Positions 37,920-47,209 of a stretch of 64,000 nt of DNA are shown here, piece after piece; the stretch's first letter is position 1; each line of letters opens with the position of its first letter. The stretch is from GCA-016699445 sp964555055 (GTDB lineage: Bacteria > UBA10199 > JACPAL01 > GCA-016699445): positions 1-64,000 of the forward strand of contig CAZKQW010000002.1 of assembly GCA_964555055.1 (NCBI GenBank), read 5' to 3'. The notes under the pieces are model-generated. The model saw only the letters and a list, made by a program, of their open reading frames with translations. It made no database searches and was not told the origin of the DNA. A program made the position numbers and the translations under genes.

Positions 37920-38696
37920 TTATTTATCGAGAGTCTCGTCGAATAATTTGCGCATTGCCTTCCACGACTTGCGGTCGGCGGCGGCGTTATACGCAACGCC
38001 CTTTTTAGGATCATTCCCTGCCGTAGGTACGGTGAAGCTATGCACGGCACCCGGATAAGCGATGAATCGATAATCGACATGGCCACGATCCAAAGACGCC
38101 TTCAAGTCACGGACGATCTCGGGTGCGACGTACGCGTCATCGGCTCCATGGAGGATGAGGATCTTGGAGTGGATCTTCTCAGTTGTCGTGGGGACCACAA
38201 GGACGCCGTGAAAACTGGCGACGGCTTTCACGTCTGCGCCTTCATAAGCAAGCTTCAGGACGGTCGCACCTCCGAAGCAGTAACCGATGGCGGCCAAGCG
38301 ATCCGCGTCGACATTCGGTTGGCTCTTGAGAACTTCCAAAGCTTTGTTCGCGCGGTTCAACCATATCCTTTCATCTTTTTTCACAGCATTCATCAAAGCC
38401 ATGGCCTCTTCCGGATGGCGCGCTACGCGGCCTTGTCCGTACATATCGGCAGCGAAAGCGACGTAGCCCAACTTCGCGAGCTCTTCCGCACGCCCTTTCG
38501 CGTAATCATTCAATCCCCAATATTCATGTACGACGAGGATCCCGGGGCGTTTGCCAGGAAAGGAATCATCCCAAGCGACATAACCCTTCATCGTCGCGCC
38601 CCGGTCTTTATAGACGACCGTTTTGCTTTGGAGCTTGGCGTGGGCTTGATTGAGAGTGGCCAAGAACAGACATAAAGCGATGGATATTTTTTTCAT
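37920..38696 (-). CDS. exported dienelactone hydrolase family protein
   Basis: A 258-residue alpha/beta hydrolase with a signal peptide (KISIALCLFLATLNQAHA). It has the nucleophile elbow GYCFGG with Cys, ILHGADDAY with Asp and GAVHSF with His. Likely periplasmic. Substrates in this family range from dienelactones to various esters. It lies 8 bases after the gene at 38705 and is the last gene of a probable guaB-guaA transcription unit. Confidence 0.85.
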   Translation of the reverse strand: MKKISIALCLFLATLNQAHAKLQSKTVVYKDRGATMKGYVAWDDSFPGKRPGILVVHEYWGLNDYAKGRAEELAKLGYVAFAADMYGQGRVARHPEEAMALMNAVKKDERIWLNRANKALEVLKSQPNVDADRLAAIGYCFGGATVLKLAYEGADVKAVASFHGVLVVPTTTEKIHSKILILHGADDAYVAPEIVRDLKASLDRGHVDYRFIAYPGAVHSFTVPTAGNDPKKGVAYNAAADRKSWKAMRKLFDETLDK

Positions 38697-38704
38697 GAAG
38701 CCTC

Positions 38705-39187
38705 CTATTTGCCTTTTGTTTCGATCAATGAAGCGTTTCCCGAAGCCTTCACCTCGAAGACCACGCGCAGACGCTCTCCGCTCGGGTGGAGCGTCCGAAA
38801 AAAACTCAACTTAAGCCCTTTGTCGCTCGCCGTGAGTCGGGGATCCGGGTTCACCAAAAGGGCGATGCCGTCATAATAAGCGATGTTCACGAGACGCAAG
38901 AGTTGCTGCGGATCGATCTCCCGGCCCGCGTTCACGAGGCCGCGGGCGCGCATCAAGTCGGCGACATCCCCCTCTCCGTGGCGCCCATAGGAGCGTTCCG
39001 CGTCATCGAGCAAGACCCGCCGCATCCCCGTCCCGGGATGGGCTTTCGGGTAACAGACGGTCATCACGGGGATTTGGAAAGGTCCCGGTGCGATATGGGT
39101 CTCGAGGGCGACGGGATGTTTGTAATCCGCTTGAGCGAGAGCTTTCAGCCTCTCTTCGATTTTTTTGATTTTTTTAGTGATTTTCAA
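38705..39187 (-). CDS. hypothetical protein downstream of guaA
   Basis: A 160-residue soluble protein with a Lys-rich amphipathic start (probable TTG codon at 39187, GGGA about 10 bases upstream, 4 bases after the guaA stop). The body contains VALETHIAPGPFQIPVM and ILxxVNIAYYDGIALLVNP-like strands. No known domain is recognised. Co-transcription with guaA is likely, but nothing suggests a purine role. Confidence 0.6.
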   Translation of the reverse strand: MKITKKIKKIEERLKALAQADYKHPVALETHIAPGPFQIPVMTVCYPKAHPGTGMRRVLLDDAERSYGRHGEGDVADLMRARGLVNAGREIDPQQLLRLVNIAYYDGIALLVNPDPRLTASDKGLKLSFFRTLHPSGERLRVVFEVKASGNASLIETKGK

Positions 39188-39191
39188 AAAA

Positions 39192-40730
39192 CTATTCCCA
39201 CTCGATCGTCGCGGGGGGCTTCGACGAGATGTCGTAGACGACGCGGTTGACGCCGCGGACTTCGTTGATCACCCGCGAGGAGATCTGGGCGAGCAGGTCG
39301 TATGGGAGGCGGACCCAATCCGCCGTCATTCCGTCCAAACTATCCACTGCGCGGATGGCGATGACGTTCTCGTACGTGCGCGCGTCTCCCATGACGCCGA
39401 CTGTCTTCACCGGGAGCAAAACACCGAAGGACTGCCAGATCTGGGTGTACAAACCCGCCTTCTTGATCTCGGAGAGAATGATATCGTCCGCGTTCCGCAG
39501 GATCTCGAGGCGCTCCTCGGTCACTTCGCCTAAAATCCTCACGGCCAGGCCCGGACCCGGGAAAGGCTGGCGTTCGATAATTTCCGCCGGCACGCCCAGG
39601 ATTTTTCCGATCGCCCGGACCTCGTCCTTGAAAAGCTCGCGGAAAGGCTCGATCAGCTTGAAATGCATCTTCTCGGGAAGGCCTCCGACGTTATGGTGCG
39701 TCTTGATCGTCTGAGACGGCCCTCGGAACGAGATGCTTTCGATGACGTCGGGATAGAGAGTCCCTTGGGCGAGGTATTTCACGTTTTTGAGCTTTCCCGC
39801 CTCCTCCTCGAAGACCGCGACGAATTCCCGGCCGATTTTCTTACGCTTGGTTTCCGGGTCGGTGACTCCGGCCAACTGGTCCAGAAAACGGCGCGCGGAA
39901 TCGATCTTGTTGATGTTGAGGCTGAGATTCTTTCGGAAGAGTTCGACGACGCGCGGCCCCTCGTTCTTGCGTAAGAGGCCGTTATCGATGAAGAAGGCGT
40001 CCAATTGGGGTCCGACCGCCTTATGGATCAACGCCGCCATGACGGAGGAATCGACGCCTCCGGAGACCGCACAAAGCACGCGGTCCGCCCCCACCGTTTC
40101 GCGGATCTCCCGGATCTTATCCTCGACGAAGGACTCCATCGACCAATCCGGCTTCAAATGTGCCACGTGAAAAAGGAAATTCTTGAGGATCTCGGTACCC
40201 TGTGGGGTATGCACGACTTCAGGATGGAATTGCAGGCCGTACATCCTCCGCTCGTCGTTTCCGATGGCCGCCTGCAGGCCGTTATGGCTTTTCGCCAAGC
40301 TCGAGAAGCCTTGGGGCAAATGGTCCACATGGTCGCCATGGCTCATCCAGACGGAAATATCCTTCAGCGGAAAACCGTGAAAAATCGACTGCGTGTTCAC
40401 CACGCCGATTTGCGCCGGCCCGTATTCGCGCACCGCTCCCGGAGCCACTTTGCCCCCGGAGTGGTGGCTCATCCACTGCATGCCGTAGCAGATTCCCAGT
40501 GTCGGGACGTGCATTTGAAGGACTCGGGGGTCGCACGGAGGCGCGTCCTTGTCGTAAACGCTGGAAGGTCCTCCTGACAGGATCAAGGCTTGTGGATTGA
40601 ACTCGGCGATCTTCTCGTAAGGGGTGTTGCAAGCCAGGATTTCGCAGAACACCTTCAACTCGCGGACGCGGCGCGCGATCAATTGCGTGTATTGGGAGCC
40701 AAAATCAAGGATGAGGACTCTCGAGGCCAT
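39192..40730 (-). CDS. guaA: GMP synthase (glutamine-hydrolysing)
   Basis: Converts XMP to GMP. The 512-residue product has an N-terminal glutaminase domain (LDFGSQYTQLIARRVRE, GICYGMQ with nucleophile Cys, LQFHPEV), the ATP-pyrophosphatase domain with AVSGGVDSS, and the dimerisation domain ending SKPPATIEWE. It is 15 bases after guaB on the same strand. Confidence 0.97.
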   Translation of the reverse strand: MASRVLILDFGSQYTQLIARRVRELKVFCEILACNTPYEKIAEFNPQALILSGGPSSVYDKDAPPCDPRVLQMHVPTLGICYGMQWMSHHSGGKVAPGAVREYGPAQIGVVNTQSIFHGFPLKDISVWMSHGDHVDHLPQGFSSLAKSHNGLQAAIGNDERRMYGLQFHPEVVHTPQGTEILKNFLFHVAHLKPDWSMESFVEDKIREIRETVGADRVLCAVSGGVDSSVMAALIHKAVGPQLDAFFIDNGLLRKNEGPRVVELFRKNLSLNINKIDSARRFLDQLAGVTDPETKRKKIGREFVAVFEEEAGKLKNVKYLAQGTLYPDVIESISFRGPSQTIKTHHNVGGLPEKMHFKLIEPFRELFKDEVRAIGKILGVPAEIIERQPFPGPGLAVRILGEVTEERLEILRNADDIILSEIKKAGLYTQIWQSFGVLLPVKTVGVMGDARTYENVIAIRAVDSLDGMTADWVRLPYDLLAQISSRVINEVRGVNRVVYDISSKPPATIEWE

Positions 40731-40745
40731 GGACGATCCGATCTT

Positions 40746-42224
40746 TTAATCTAAATGATAGTTGGGGGCTTCCTTGGTGATCATCACGTCATGCACGTGG
40801 CTTTCCTTCAAACCCGCCGAGGTGATTTGGACGAAGCGCTTCTTACCCTGGAGTTCTTGGAGGTTCGCCGCCCCGACATAGCCCATTCCGGAGCGGAGTC
40901 CGCCGACCAATTGGTGAAGTTGCGATGCCAAAGGACCTCGGTGAGGCACCATCCCTTCGATGCCTTCGGGCACGAGCTTCGAGGTCTCGTTGACGTCTTG
41001 TTGGAAATAACGATCCCGGCTTTTCCCGCCCTTCATGGCGCCTAAGGATCCCATGCCACGGTAAATCTTATACGAGCGGCCCTGATAGAGGACGGTTTCG
41101 CCCGGGGCCTCGTCGGTACCCGCGAACAAGCTTCCCATCATTACCGCGCCCGCGCCGGCCGCCAAAGCCTTCGTGATATCGCCGGAAAACTTGATGCCTC
41201 CGTCGGCCACGACTTTGGCGTTCATCTTTTTCGCCGCGGCCGCACAGCTCAGGACCGCGGTCAATTGGGGCACACCCACGCCCGATACCATGCGCGTCGT
41301 GCAGATGGAACCGGGCCCGACGCCCACCTTCACGATGTCGGCGCCGGCTTTCAGCAGGGTTTCCGTGGCTTCCGCGGTCGCGACGTTTCCGGCCATGAGC
41401 AGAGTCTTGGGGAATTTTTTCCTGAAAAGCCGGACCGTCTCGATGACGCTGGCGGAGTGCCCGTGCGCCGTATCGACCACGATGAGATCGACGCCGCGCT
41501 TCACGAGTAAAGCCGCCCGGTCGATTGAAGCCTCGCCGACGCCGATCGCCGCCCCGACCCGCAGGCGTCCGAGTTCGTCCTTGCTCGAGTTCGGGTACTT
41601 CATGGCTTGTTCGATGTCTTTGATCGTAATCAAGCCTTGGAGACGTCCCTTATCGTCCACGACCGGGAGTTTTTCGATCTTATTCTCCTGGAGGATTTCC
41701 TTGGCTTTTTCCAAACTCACCCCGGTCTTCGCCGTGATGACTTGTTTCGTCATGATAACCGAAATTTTTTGGTCCAAATTCTTCTGAAAGCGCAGGTCCC
41801 GGTGCGTCAGGATGCCCACCAATTTATCGCCCTTGATGATGGGAAAGCCCGAGATATCGTGACGGTTCATCATTTGGACGGCTTCGCCGATCTTCTGGTC
41901 GGGGTTCATCGTGATGGGATCCAGGATCATCCCCGATTCGGCCCTCTTCACCTTCTCCACTTCCAAAGCCTGTTCCTCTGCCGTTAAATTCCGATGGATG
42001 ATTCCCATTCCTCCTAAGTGCGCCATCGTGATGGCCGTCTTGGATTCGGTGACCGAATCCATAGCGGCGGATATCAACGGAATGGATAAGGTCAATTTCG
42101 GCGCTAAACTGACGCTGGTATCGACGTCTTTGGGTAAAACCGAGCTTTCTCCCGGGAGAAGCAGGACGTCGTCGAAGGTGAGGGCTAAGGGAATGTCTTT
42201 GTGAGTTTCAGAATGACTAACCAT
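40746..42224 (-). CDS. guaB: IMP dehydrogenase
   Basis: Oxidises IMP to XMP, the entry to guanine nucleotides. The 492-residue product has the catalytic loop GPGSICTTR (active Cys), two CBS domains inserted at about residues 95-205 (DISGFPIIKGDKLVGILT and IEKLPVVDDKGRLQGLIT) and GAMKGGKSRDRYFQ (flap). It is the first gene of guaB-guaA. No Shine-Dalgarno sequence precedes the ATG; CCGCCCTCC lies there instead. Confidence 0.97.
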   Translation of the reverse strand: MVSHSETHKDIPLALTFDDVLLLPGESSVLPKDVDTSVSLAPKLTLSIPLISAAMDSVTESKTAITMAHLGGMGIIHRNLTAEEQALEVEKVKRAESGMILDPITMNPDQKIGEAVQMMNRHDISGFPIIKGDKLVGILTHRDLRFQKNLDQKISVIMTKQVITAKTGVSLEKAKEILQENKIEKLPVVDDKGRLQGLITIKDIEQAMKYPNSSKDELGRLRVGAAIGVGEASIDRAALLVKRGVDLIVVDTAHGHSASVIETVRLFRKKFPKTLLMAGNVATAEATETLLKAGADIVKVGVGPGSICTTRMVSGVGVPQLTAVLSCAAAAKKMNAKVVADGGIKFSGDITKALAAGAGAVMMGSLFAGTDEAPGETVLYQGRSYKIYRGMGSLGAMKGGKSRDRYFQQDVNETSKLVPEGIEGMVPHRGPLASQLHQLVGGLRSGMGYVGAANLQELQGKKRFVQITSAGLKESHVHDVMITKEAPNYHLD

Positions 42225-42260
42225 GGAGGGCGGTTAGCAAAGTGATCGAAAACTTGTCCA

Positions 42261-43424
42261 TCATTTAATTTTGAAGCGCAGCGAATACAAACGGCCGCCG
42301 TTGGAAAGGTAATAAATCTTATCGTCTTCCACGACGAGGTCGGAAGAGACACCTTTTTTCGCGAAGCGGTGCGCGATGAGACGACCGGTTTGCGCGTTGA
42401 CGAAGCTTAGGGGACCCTCTGAAAGTCCGACCACCACGACGCCTTTATAAGAGACCGGAGCCGTAAAAGCGCCCTTCCCCATCGTCACGGTTTTCCATAT
42501 TTCCATACCCGTCTTCGGGTCTAACTTATAAAGAAGACCGTCGGTCCCTGAGGCAAAAAGCGACTTTTCTCCATTTTCCTCAACGATCAGCAGGCGCGTC
42601 GCCGTGCCGATCTCCTTCATCCAAAGGGCTTTACCGTCTTTCCTTGAAAAAGCCGTCAAATTCCCCTGAAATCCCGAAGCGTAGAGGCGGTCGCCATCCA
42701 AAAGAACGGGCGCATCCATGTCGTTGAATCCTTTTTGTGTCGCGAGATTTTTTTCCCAAAACACCTTACCATCATTTTGAGAAAGGGCCCAGAAAGCCCC
42801 ATCGGAGAAACCTACATAAACCCGCGATTCGTCCACGACAGGTTCGGAAGTGCCACGGATGGCCATGTCTCCGAATTCGCTGATGGGCTTGGGAAAGGTA
42901 TAGTCTTTTTCCCATAACATATGCCCATCATCCAAATTTAAAGCAGCGATCTTCCCCTCCATGGTCGTGACGAAGAGTCGAGATCCACCCTTGCCGAAAT
43001 TCGAGATGGCGGGCGCCGACCAGATTTCGGAGCCGAGATTCACGCTCCAAATTTCCTTCCCATCCTTCGCATCCACGACGCGTAAAATACCTTCATCGTC
43101 GCCAAAAGCGACTTTAACGGTATCCCTATCGCGCCAAGCAAGAGGTCGGCTATTGACCGAGGAACCCGCTTTAATACGCCACACCTTATCTCCGTCCTTA
43201 TCGAAACGGTAGAAATAACCCGTATCGCTTCCGACATACAAACCCTCTTCGAATAATACCGGAGATGAGAACTCCTTGCGCTTATATTTAAAAAGCTTTC
43301 CCTTTTTAAGGACACTCACCCAACGCGCCTTGAAAGGTATTTTTTCAGCGGCCATCGATGAAGAGCCCCGGTTAAAGGTAATGATGAAGGCAATAAGGAC
43401 GAAAATCAGAAGAAAACGTTTCAC
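42261..43424 (-). CDS. BamB-like PQQ-repeat beta-propeller protein
   Basis: A 387-residue exported protein: hydrophobic N-terminus (about residues 2-24), then repeated blades with the pattern DGKxxWxxxL/G (DAKDGKEIWSVNLG, LDDGHMLWEKDY, KDGKALWMKEIG). BamB is the outer-membrane assembly lipoprotein, but no clear lipobox is present here, so it may be anchored by an uncleaved segment. The ATG overlaps the upstream TPR gene (ATGA). The pairing with a YfgM-like gene and nearby der matches the yfgM-bamB-der order of other proteobacteria. Confidence 0.75.
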   Translation of the reverse strand: MKRFLLIFVLIAFIITFNRGSSSMAAEKIPFKARWVSVLKKGKLFKYKRKEFSSPVLFEEGLYVGSDTGYFYRFDKDGDKVWRIKAGSSVNSRPLAWRDRDTVKVAFGDDEGILRVVDAKDGKEIWSVNLGSEIWSAPAISNFGKGGSRLFVTTMEGKIAALNLDDGHMLWEKDYTFPKPISEFGDMAIRGTSEPVVDESRVYVGFSDGAFWALSQNDGKVFWEKNLATQKGFNDMDAPVLLDGDRLYASGFQGNLTAFSRKDGKALWMKEIGTATRLLIVEENGEKSLFASGTDGLLYKLDPKTGMEIWKTVTMGKGAFTAPVSYKGVVVVGLSEGPLSFVNAQTGRLIAHRFAKKGVSSDLVVEDDKIYYLSNGGRLYSLRFKIK

Positions 43425-44158
43425 TTTTTGGCTTTCGGATTCTTAGTTTGTTTTTTCGTGGAGGATTTAGCGGGTTCTGATGCCGGACCACCGATTTTTT
43501 CCGTAGAAGAAGCGGGAACTTCAGCCACCGGCAAATGCGCTTTGGCTTCCTGCTTGATTTCGTTGGAAACGGCCCCTTCGGAGAGCTGTTTGTAAATTTC
43601 TTGAGACTTCACCATATCCCCTTTGACTTCCCAAACATGGGCTTCCAAAAGTTTTGCGTAATCCGGATGGGCATTTTCGGGGTCCAGGGATATTTTTTTT
43701 AGAATATCCAAAGCTAAATCCGCTTGTCCCTTTTTAAGATAGGCGAGAGCTAGGTTTTGACTAGCACCTACACGCAAAACCGCCGGCAAGGCTTTCTTCT
43801 GCGATAAAGGTTCGTAATAACGGATCGCGTCGTCATATTTTTCATTTTTCAAGGCTTCTTCGCCGAGCTTAATGTGCGCCAAAATAGCCGCATCGGAGCG
43901 TGAGTATTTTTCGATGACGATCTTAGGCTCGCCTTTTTTTAGGAACTCGGCTGCTTTGGATTGGTACAGGTCTTGATAGGCATTCATTCCCAAATAAATG
44001 AGAGCTAGTGAAACGATCACGACAGCGACAGAAAGAACCGTTCTCTTATGCTTGACGCCTTCTCCGACCAGGGAATCTAAAGGCCGATAAAGAGGCAAGG
44101 CTTCATTCCCATGAGTCCCTTTATGGGACGCGTGCGAGAGATTTTTGTAAGTGGACAT
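43421..44158 (-). CDS. YfgM-like membrane-anchored TPR protein
   Basis: A 245-residue protein: cytoplasmic N-terminus of about 35 residues, one membrane segment (VLSVAVVIVSLALIYLGM), TPR-like helices through about residue 200 and a Lys/Pro/Ser-rich tail. YfgM is a periplasmic chaperone-like partner of the Sec translocon. It is coupled to the BamB-like gene (ATGA), which supports the assignment. Confidence 0.7.
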   Translation of the reverse strand: MSTYKNLSHASHKGTHGNEALPLYRPLDSLVGEGVKHKRTVLSVAVVIVSLALIYLGMNAYQDLYQSKAAEFLKKGEPKIVIEKYSRSDAAILAHIKLGEEALKNEKYDDAIRYYEPLSQKKALPAVLRVGASQNLALAYLKKGQADLALDILKKISLDPENAHPDYAKLLEAHVWEVKGDMVKSQEIYKQLSEGAVSNEIKQEAKAHLPVAEVPASSTEKIGGPASEPAKSSTKKQTKNPKAKK

Positions 44159-44193
44159 GCGCGCACTAAGTCAGGATTTTTGGACCTTGTCAA

Positions 44194-44222
44194 TTGACGA
44201 CTCGCGGCATTTTCTATATTTT
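44194..44222 (+). promoter_or_regulatory. promoter of the hydrolase gene
   Basis: TTGACG (44194-44199), 17-base spacer, TATTTT (44217-44222; TATATT overlaps it at 44215). The GTG start at 44232 is 9 bases after the -10, with no Shine-Dalgarno sequence between. Confidence 0.5.
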
Positions 44223-44231
44223 TGACCTTCT

Positions 44232-44993
44232 GTGCCTCCTTTCAAAAGAATAAAAAATTACGTGCAGGGGATCCAAAAAGATTTCGGCGCGACCTATACT
44301 TACCTGCGTTTGGCCTTGGAGGGAAACAAGGTCGAGCGTCTCACGGACTTCAAGCAATGCAAGCATCCCGTGCTTTTAATCTACGGTTTCGGCGCCACGC
44401 GGCGTATTTTTGGAATTTTGGAAAAACGTCTCAGGCGGGACGGGTTTTGCGTTTTCAGCATCAATCTGGGCGGCCTTTTCGAAACCTTCAACACGCGCTG
44501 CATCGAGGAACTCGCCTTATTGGTCCATGAGAAGGTCGAACGCTTGTGCGAACGCTACCAATTAGGGAAAATCAGCGTCATCGGCCATTCTAAAGGCGGC
44601 TTAATCGGCCGTTATTACATCAAACGACTTGGAGGTTCGAGCCGCGTCAAGACCCTCATCACGCTTGGTACGCCCCATCATGGCAACCATTGGGCCTTTT
44701 TAGGGGCTCTTTCCCCCTTGGGACTTTTTTCAAAAAGTGTTTGGCAGATGGTACCGATGTCGAAATTCATCCGAAACCTCAAAAAAGGCCCCTGGCCCCG
44801 CAATGTCAAACTCGTCTCTATCTTCTCGCGCGATGACAAGATCTGCTTCTATAAGAGTTCGATGCTGGATATCCCATCCAACTGCCATAATCTTAAGAAT
44901 ATCGAACTCGAAGGTTTGAGTCATTCCGACTACATCATTCGGAAATCGGCCTACCACGTGATCAAAAAAGAACTCTTATCGGGAGAAAAATAA
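44232..44993 (+). CDS. alpha/beta hydrolase, triacylglycerol-lipase-like
   Basis: A 253-residue protein with an oxyanion region (HPVLLIYGFGATRRIF), the nucleophile elbow GHSKGG (Ser) and TLGTPHHG, as in LipA-like esterases or PGAP1-like hydrolases. The catalytic His is probably in GLSHSDYI near the C-terminus. It has no signal peptide. The start codon is GTG at 44232, predicted to lie about 2-4 bases from the transcript start. It sits between the YfgM-BamB pair and der, on the opposite strand to both. Confidence 0.8.
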   Translation: MPPFKRIKNYVQGIQKDFGATYTYLRLALEGNKVERLTDFKQCKHPVLLIYGFGATRRIFGILEKRLRRDGFCVFSINLGGLFETFNTRCIEELALLVHEKVERLCERYQLGKISVIGHSKGGLIGRYYIKRLGGSSRVKTLITLGTPHHGNHWAFLGALSPLGLFSKSVWQMVPMSKFIRNLKKGPWPRNVKLVSIFSRDDKICFYKSSMLDIPSNCHNLKNIELEGLSHSDYIIRKSAYHVIKKELLSGEK

Positions 44994-44996
44994 GCA

Positions 44997-46319
44997 TTAC
45001 CTTTTTTTTCGGAAAAGGATTTGGAGGGGGACGCCTTCGAAACCCAACCTCTCCCGAAAACCGTTCAACAAATACCGCTTATAGGAAAAATGCACTCCCG
45101 AGGGTTCGTTGACGAATACTACGAATGTAGGTGGTTTGATGTCGGTTTGCGTCGCGTAATAGAATTTTACCGGTTTACCTTTAAAGACAGGCGGGTTGTG
45201 GTTCTCGGTCAAGTGGGTAAAGGTCTCGTTGACCTTCGACGTCGAGACGCGTTTCGTGCTGGTCCGGTAGACCTCCTTCACCCCCGACCAAATCTCGTGG
45301 CATCCTTGACCCGTCTTGGCCGAGATGAACGTGATCGGCGCGTAAGACAGGAATTTCAACTGGTCGGCCGCGTCCTCCAGGAACTTTTTCTTCAACTTCT
45401 TATCGCTCACGAGGTCCCACTTGTTCCATAAAATGATGACGGCCTTGCGCGCCGTCTCCGCGTAACCCGCCACATGAGCGTCCTGCTTGTGGATACCGGC
45501 GGACGCATCGAGCAGCAGAAGGCAGACATCCGAGCGCTCGATGGCCTTGATCGAGCTCAACACGGAAAAACGCTCGACTTTGGAGGCCGACAGAGCGCCC
45601 CTGCGGATCCCGGCCGTGTCCAAGAGCAGGTAGGATTGGTCGTTCACGGAAATTTCCGTGTCGACGACGTCGCGCGTGGTTCCGGGGGCGTTATGCACGA
45701 TGGCGCGGGATTCCCCGACCAAATGGTTCAAGAGGGAGGATTTACCGACGTTCGGGCGGCCGATGAGGGCGACTTTGATCAAGCGCCCGTCGTCTTCGGC
45801 GGATGTCTCCGCATCCGTTCGGGAGAAATCCTGGACGACTTTATCGAGGAGGTCGTTGACCTTATACCCATGCTCCGAAGAGGTGGATTCGAGCGGGACG
45901 CCTAATTCATAGAATTCGTGGAGCTTATCCTCATGATCCTGGCCGTCGATCTTATTGACGACGTAGAGAACCCGCTTGCCCGACTGACGGAGCTTCCGGG
46001 CGATCTCCTTTTCCTCGGGCATCAGCCCTTCCCTACCGTTCATAACAAAAAGAACGACCTGGGCTTCCTGGAGGGCGAGGTTGGCTTGTTCGTTGATCTT
46101 GTCCTCGATCCCTTCTTTCAAATCCAGATTGAGCCCGCCCGTATCCACGCAGATGAAACGCTTGCCTTCCCATTCCGCATGCCCGTAATGGCGGTCCCGG
46201 GTCACTCCGGGCGTGTCCAAAGTGACGGCTTCCCGGCGGCCGATGATGCGGTTAAAAAGGGTGGATTTGCCGACGTTGGGACGCCCCACGATGGCGACGA
46301 TAGGAATTTGCGTATTCAT
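44997..46319 (-). CDS. der: ribosome-assembly GTPase Der (EngA)
   Basis: Essential GTPase with two tandem G domains needed for large ribosomal subunit assembly. The 440-residue product has GRPNVGKS twice (first near residue 12, second near 190), DTPG and DTAG, NKID and NKWD, and a C-terminal KH-like domain. ATG 46319 is chosen; a TTG 15 bases upstream is ignored. It converges on the hydrolase gene with 3 bases between the stops. Confidence 0.95.
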   Translation of the reverse strand: MNTQIPIVAIVGRPNVGKSTLFNRIIGRREAVTLDTPGVTRDRHYGHAEWEGKRFICVDTGGLNLDLKEGIEDKINEQANLALQEAQVVLFVMNGREGLMPEEKEIARKLRQSGKRVLYVVNKIDGQDHEDKLHEFYELGVPLESTSSEHGYKVNDLLDKVVQDFSRTDAETSAEDDGRLIKVALIGRPNVGKSSLLNHLVGESRAIVHNAPGTTRDVVDTEISVNDQSYLLLDTAGIRRGALSASKVERFSVLSSIKAIERSDVCLLLLDASAGIHKQDAHVAGYAETARKAVIILWNKWDLVSDKKLKKKFLEDAADQLKFLSYAPITFISAKTGQGCHEIWSGVKEVYRTSTKRVSTSKVNETFTHLTENHNPPVFKGKPVKFYYATQTDIKPPTFVVFVNEPSGVHFSYKRYLLNGFRERLGFEGVPLQILFRKKR

Positions 46320-46379
46320 GCTTGCGTGGCGCAATACGCGATGCTAGGGGCGCATGTCCATTTTAATAGATTGCATCTC

Positions 46380-46452
46380 GGCAGAGTAGCTCAGTTGGTA
46401 GAGCAGGCGGTTCATACCCGCCGTGTCGGGGGTTCAAATCCCTCCTCTGCCA
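46380..46452 (+). tRNA. tRNA-Met (CAT), elongator
   Basis: A full 73-base cloverleaf: acceptor GGCAGAG/CTCTGCC, D arm GCTC/GAGC, anticodon stem GGCGG/CCGCC with loop TTCATAC (anticodon CAT at 46413-46415), 5-base variable loop, T arm GGGGG/CCCTC with TTCAAAT, and discriminator A. CCA is not encoded (CA follows). The paired G1-C72 excludes an initiator tRNA. A tRNA-Ile with modified CAT cannot be strictly excluded, but the loop matches elongator Met. Confidence 0.95.
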
Positions 46453-46454
46453 CA

Positions 46455-46462
46455 TTTTTTTT
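46455..46462 (+). terminator. T-run after tRNA-Met
   Basis: Eight Ts begin two bases after the tRNA. Together with the GC-rich T arm they may end the tRNA transcript. The last two Ts belong to the -35 box of the next promoter. Confidence 0.35.
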
Positions 46463-46488
46463 GCTCTTTAGGCTTAAATAGCTAAAAT
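46461..46488 (+). promoter_or_regulatory. promoter of the first TGFVD-family gene
   Basis: TTGCTC (46461-46466), 16-base spacer, TAAAAT (46483-46488). The ATG at 46496 comes 7 bases after the -10, so the mRNA is predicted leaderless. The third paralog at 52784 has a similar element (TTGCCA, 16 bases, TAAAAT). Confidence 0.5.
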
Positions 46489-46495
46489 CGTTCGA

Positions 46496-47146
46496 ATGCC
46501 CACCGCTCAAGACGATTCCCATAAGGCTTTCCAGAACATCTGGCAGCAGGTCTCCCAACCCGCCACGGACGGGAACCGTTATATCTTCTTCAAATCGCTC
46601 ACGGACATCGAATACCTGTATTGCACGGGCTTCGTCGACGAAGAGGTCTACACCATCAAACAATGGGTCGAATCCTTCAATGATTCCCGTCAGCCCGACG
46701 GTTCCTATGTGATCAACGAAATCGAGTGGATGGATAAGATCCCCTTCCGCCACGTCAAGCCGGTGGGTCCTCCCTTCGACCCCATGACTTTAAAGGAAGG
46801 GGATTGGACGGAAGAGGAAATGCAGAGGTTCCTCCAAACCACCCTTCTGCCGAACCTCTTCTTCACCAAGGAAGAATTCGCCCAAATCTTCGACCTCGCT
46901 AAGCAAAACGGCCTTTATGTGAACGGGAAGTACCGAATCACTCCCCTCATCAAACGCGACATCCACCAAATGATCACCCAATACCCGTCCCCTCGGAGGG
47001 CACGTGAATTGGCCATGCAAGAAGCAAAAAAGCCCCCAACGGCCGCTACCACTTCCGGAACTTCCAGCACGGGCTTTCAAAGGGGTATACCGGCCAGCCA
47101 ACAGGCGGCGATGAAGCTTCAAGACCTCATCGCCAAAAAAAGATGA
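46496..47146 (+). CDS. TGFVD-family protein, paralog 1, unknown
   Basis: A 216-residue soluble protein with no signal peptide or membrane segment. It shares ordered blocks with the proteins at 49981 and 52784: DGxRYI (25-30), YLYCTGFVD (40-48), SRQPDGSY (64-71), PPFDPM (92-97), NGLYVNGK (138-145) and YPSP (163-166). A Thr/Ser/Gly-rich linker then leads to a tail ASQQAAMKLQDLIAKKR. Regularly spaced aromatics and the W-x(n)-F pattern suggest a compact domain of about 165 residues with a flexible C-terminal peptide. I recognise no known family. It is followed by a short leader and a small gene. Confidence 0.75.
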   Translation: MPTAQDDSHKAFQNIWQQVSQPATDGNRYIFFKSLTDIEYLYCTGFVDEEVYTIKQWVESFNDSRQPDGSYVINEIEWMDKIPFRHVKPVGPPFDPMTLKEGDWTEEEMQRFLQTTLLPNLFFTKEEFAQIFDLAKQNGLYVNGKYRITPLIKRDIHQMITQYPSPRRARELAMQEAKKPPTAATTSGTSSTGFQRGIPASQQAAMKLQDLIAKKR

Positions 47147-47150
47147 GGAA

Positions 47151-47209
47151 GACGAAACCCCAGGTGGGGTGAGAACCGATAACCTGATAACCTTGAGACA
47201 GGAGAAATT
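47151..47209 (+). promoter_or_regulatory. conserved leader element, copy 1
   Basis: GACGAA, then hairpin ACCCC-AGGT-GGGGT (47157-47170), then GAGAACC, ending in GGAG 6 bases before ATG 47210. The same arrangement, GACGAA-hairpin-GAACCC, follows the second paralog at 50653, where the stem bases differ but pairing is kept. Confidence 0.5.
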
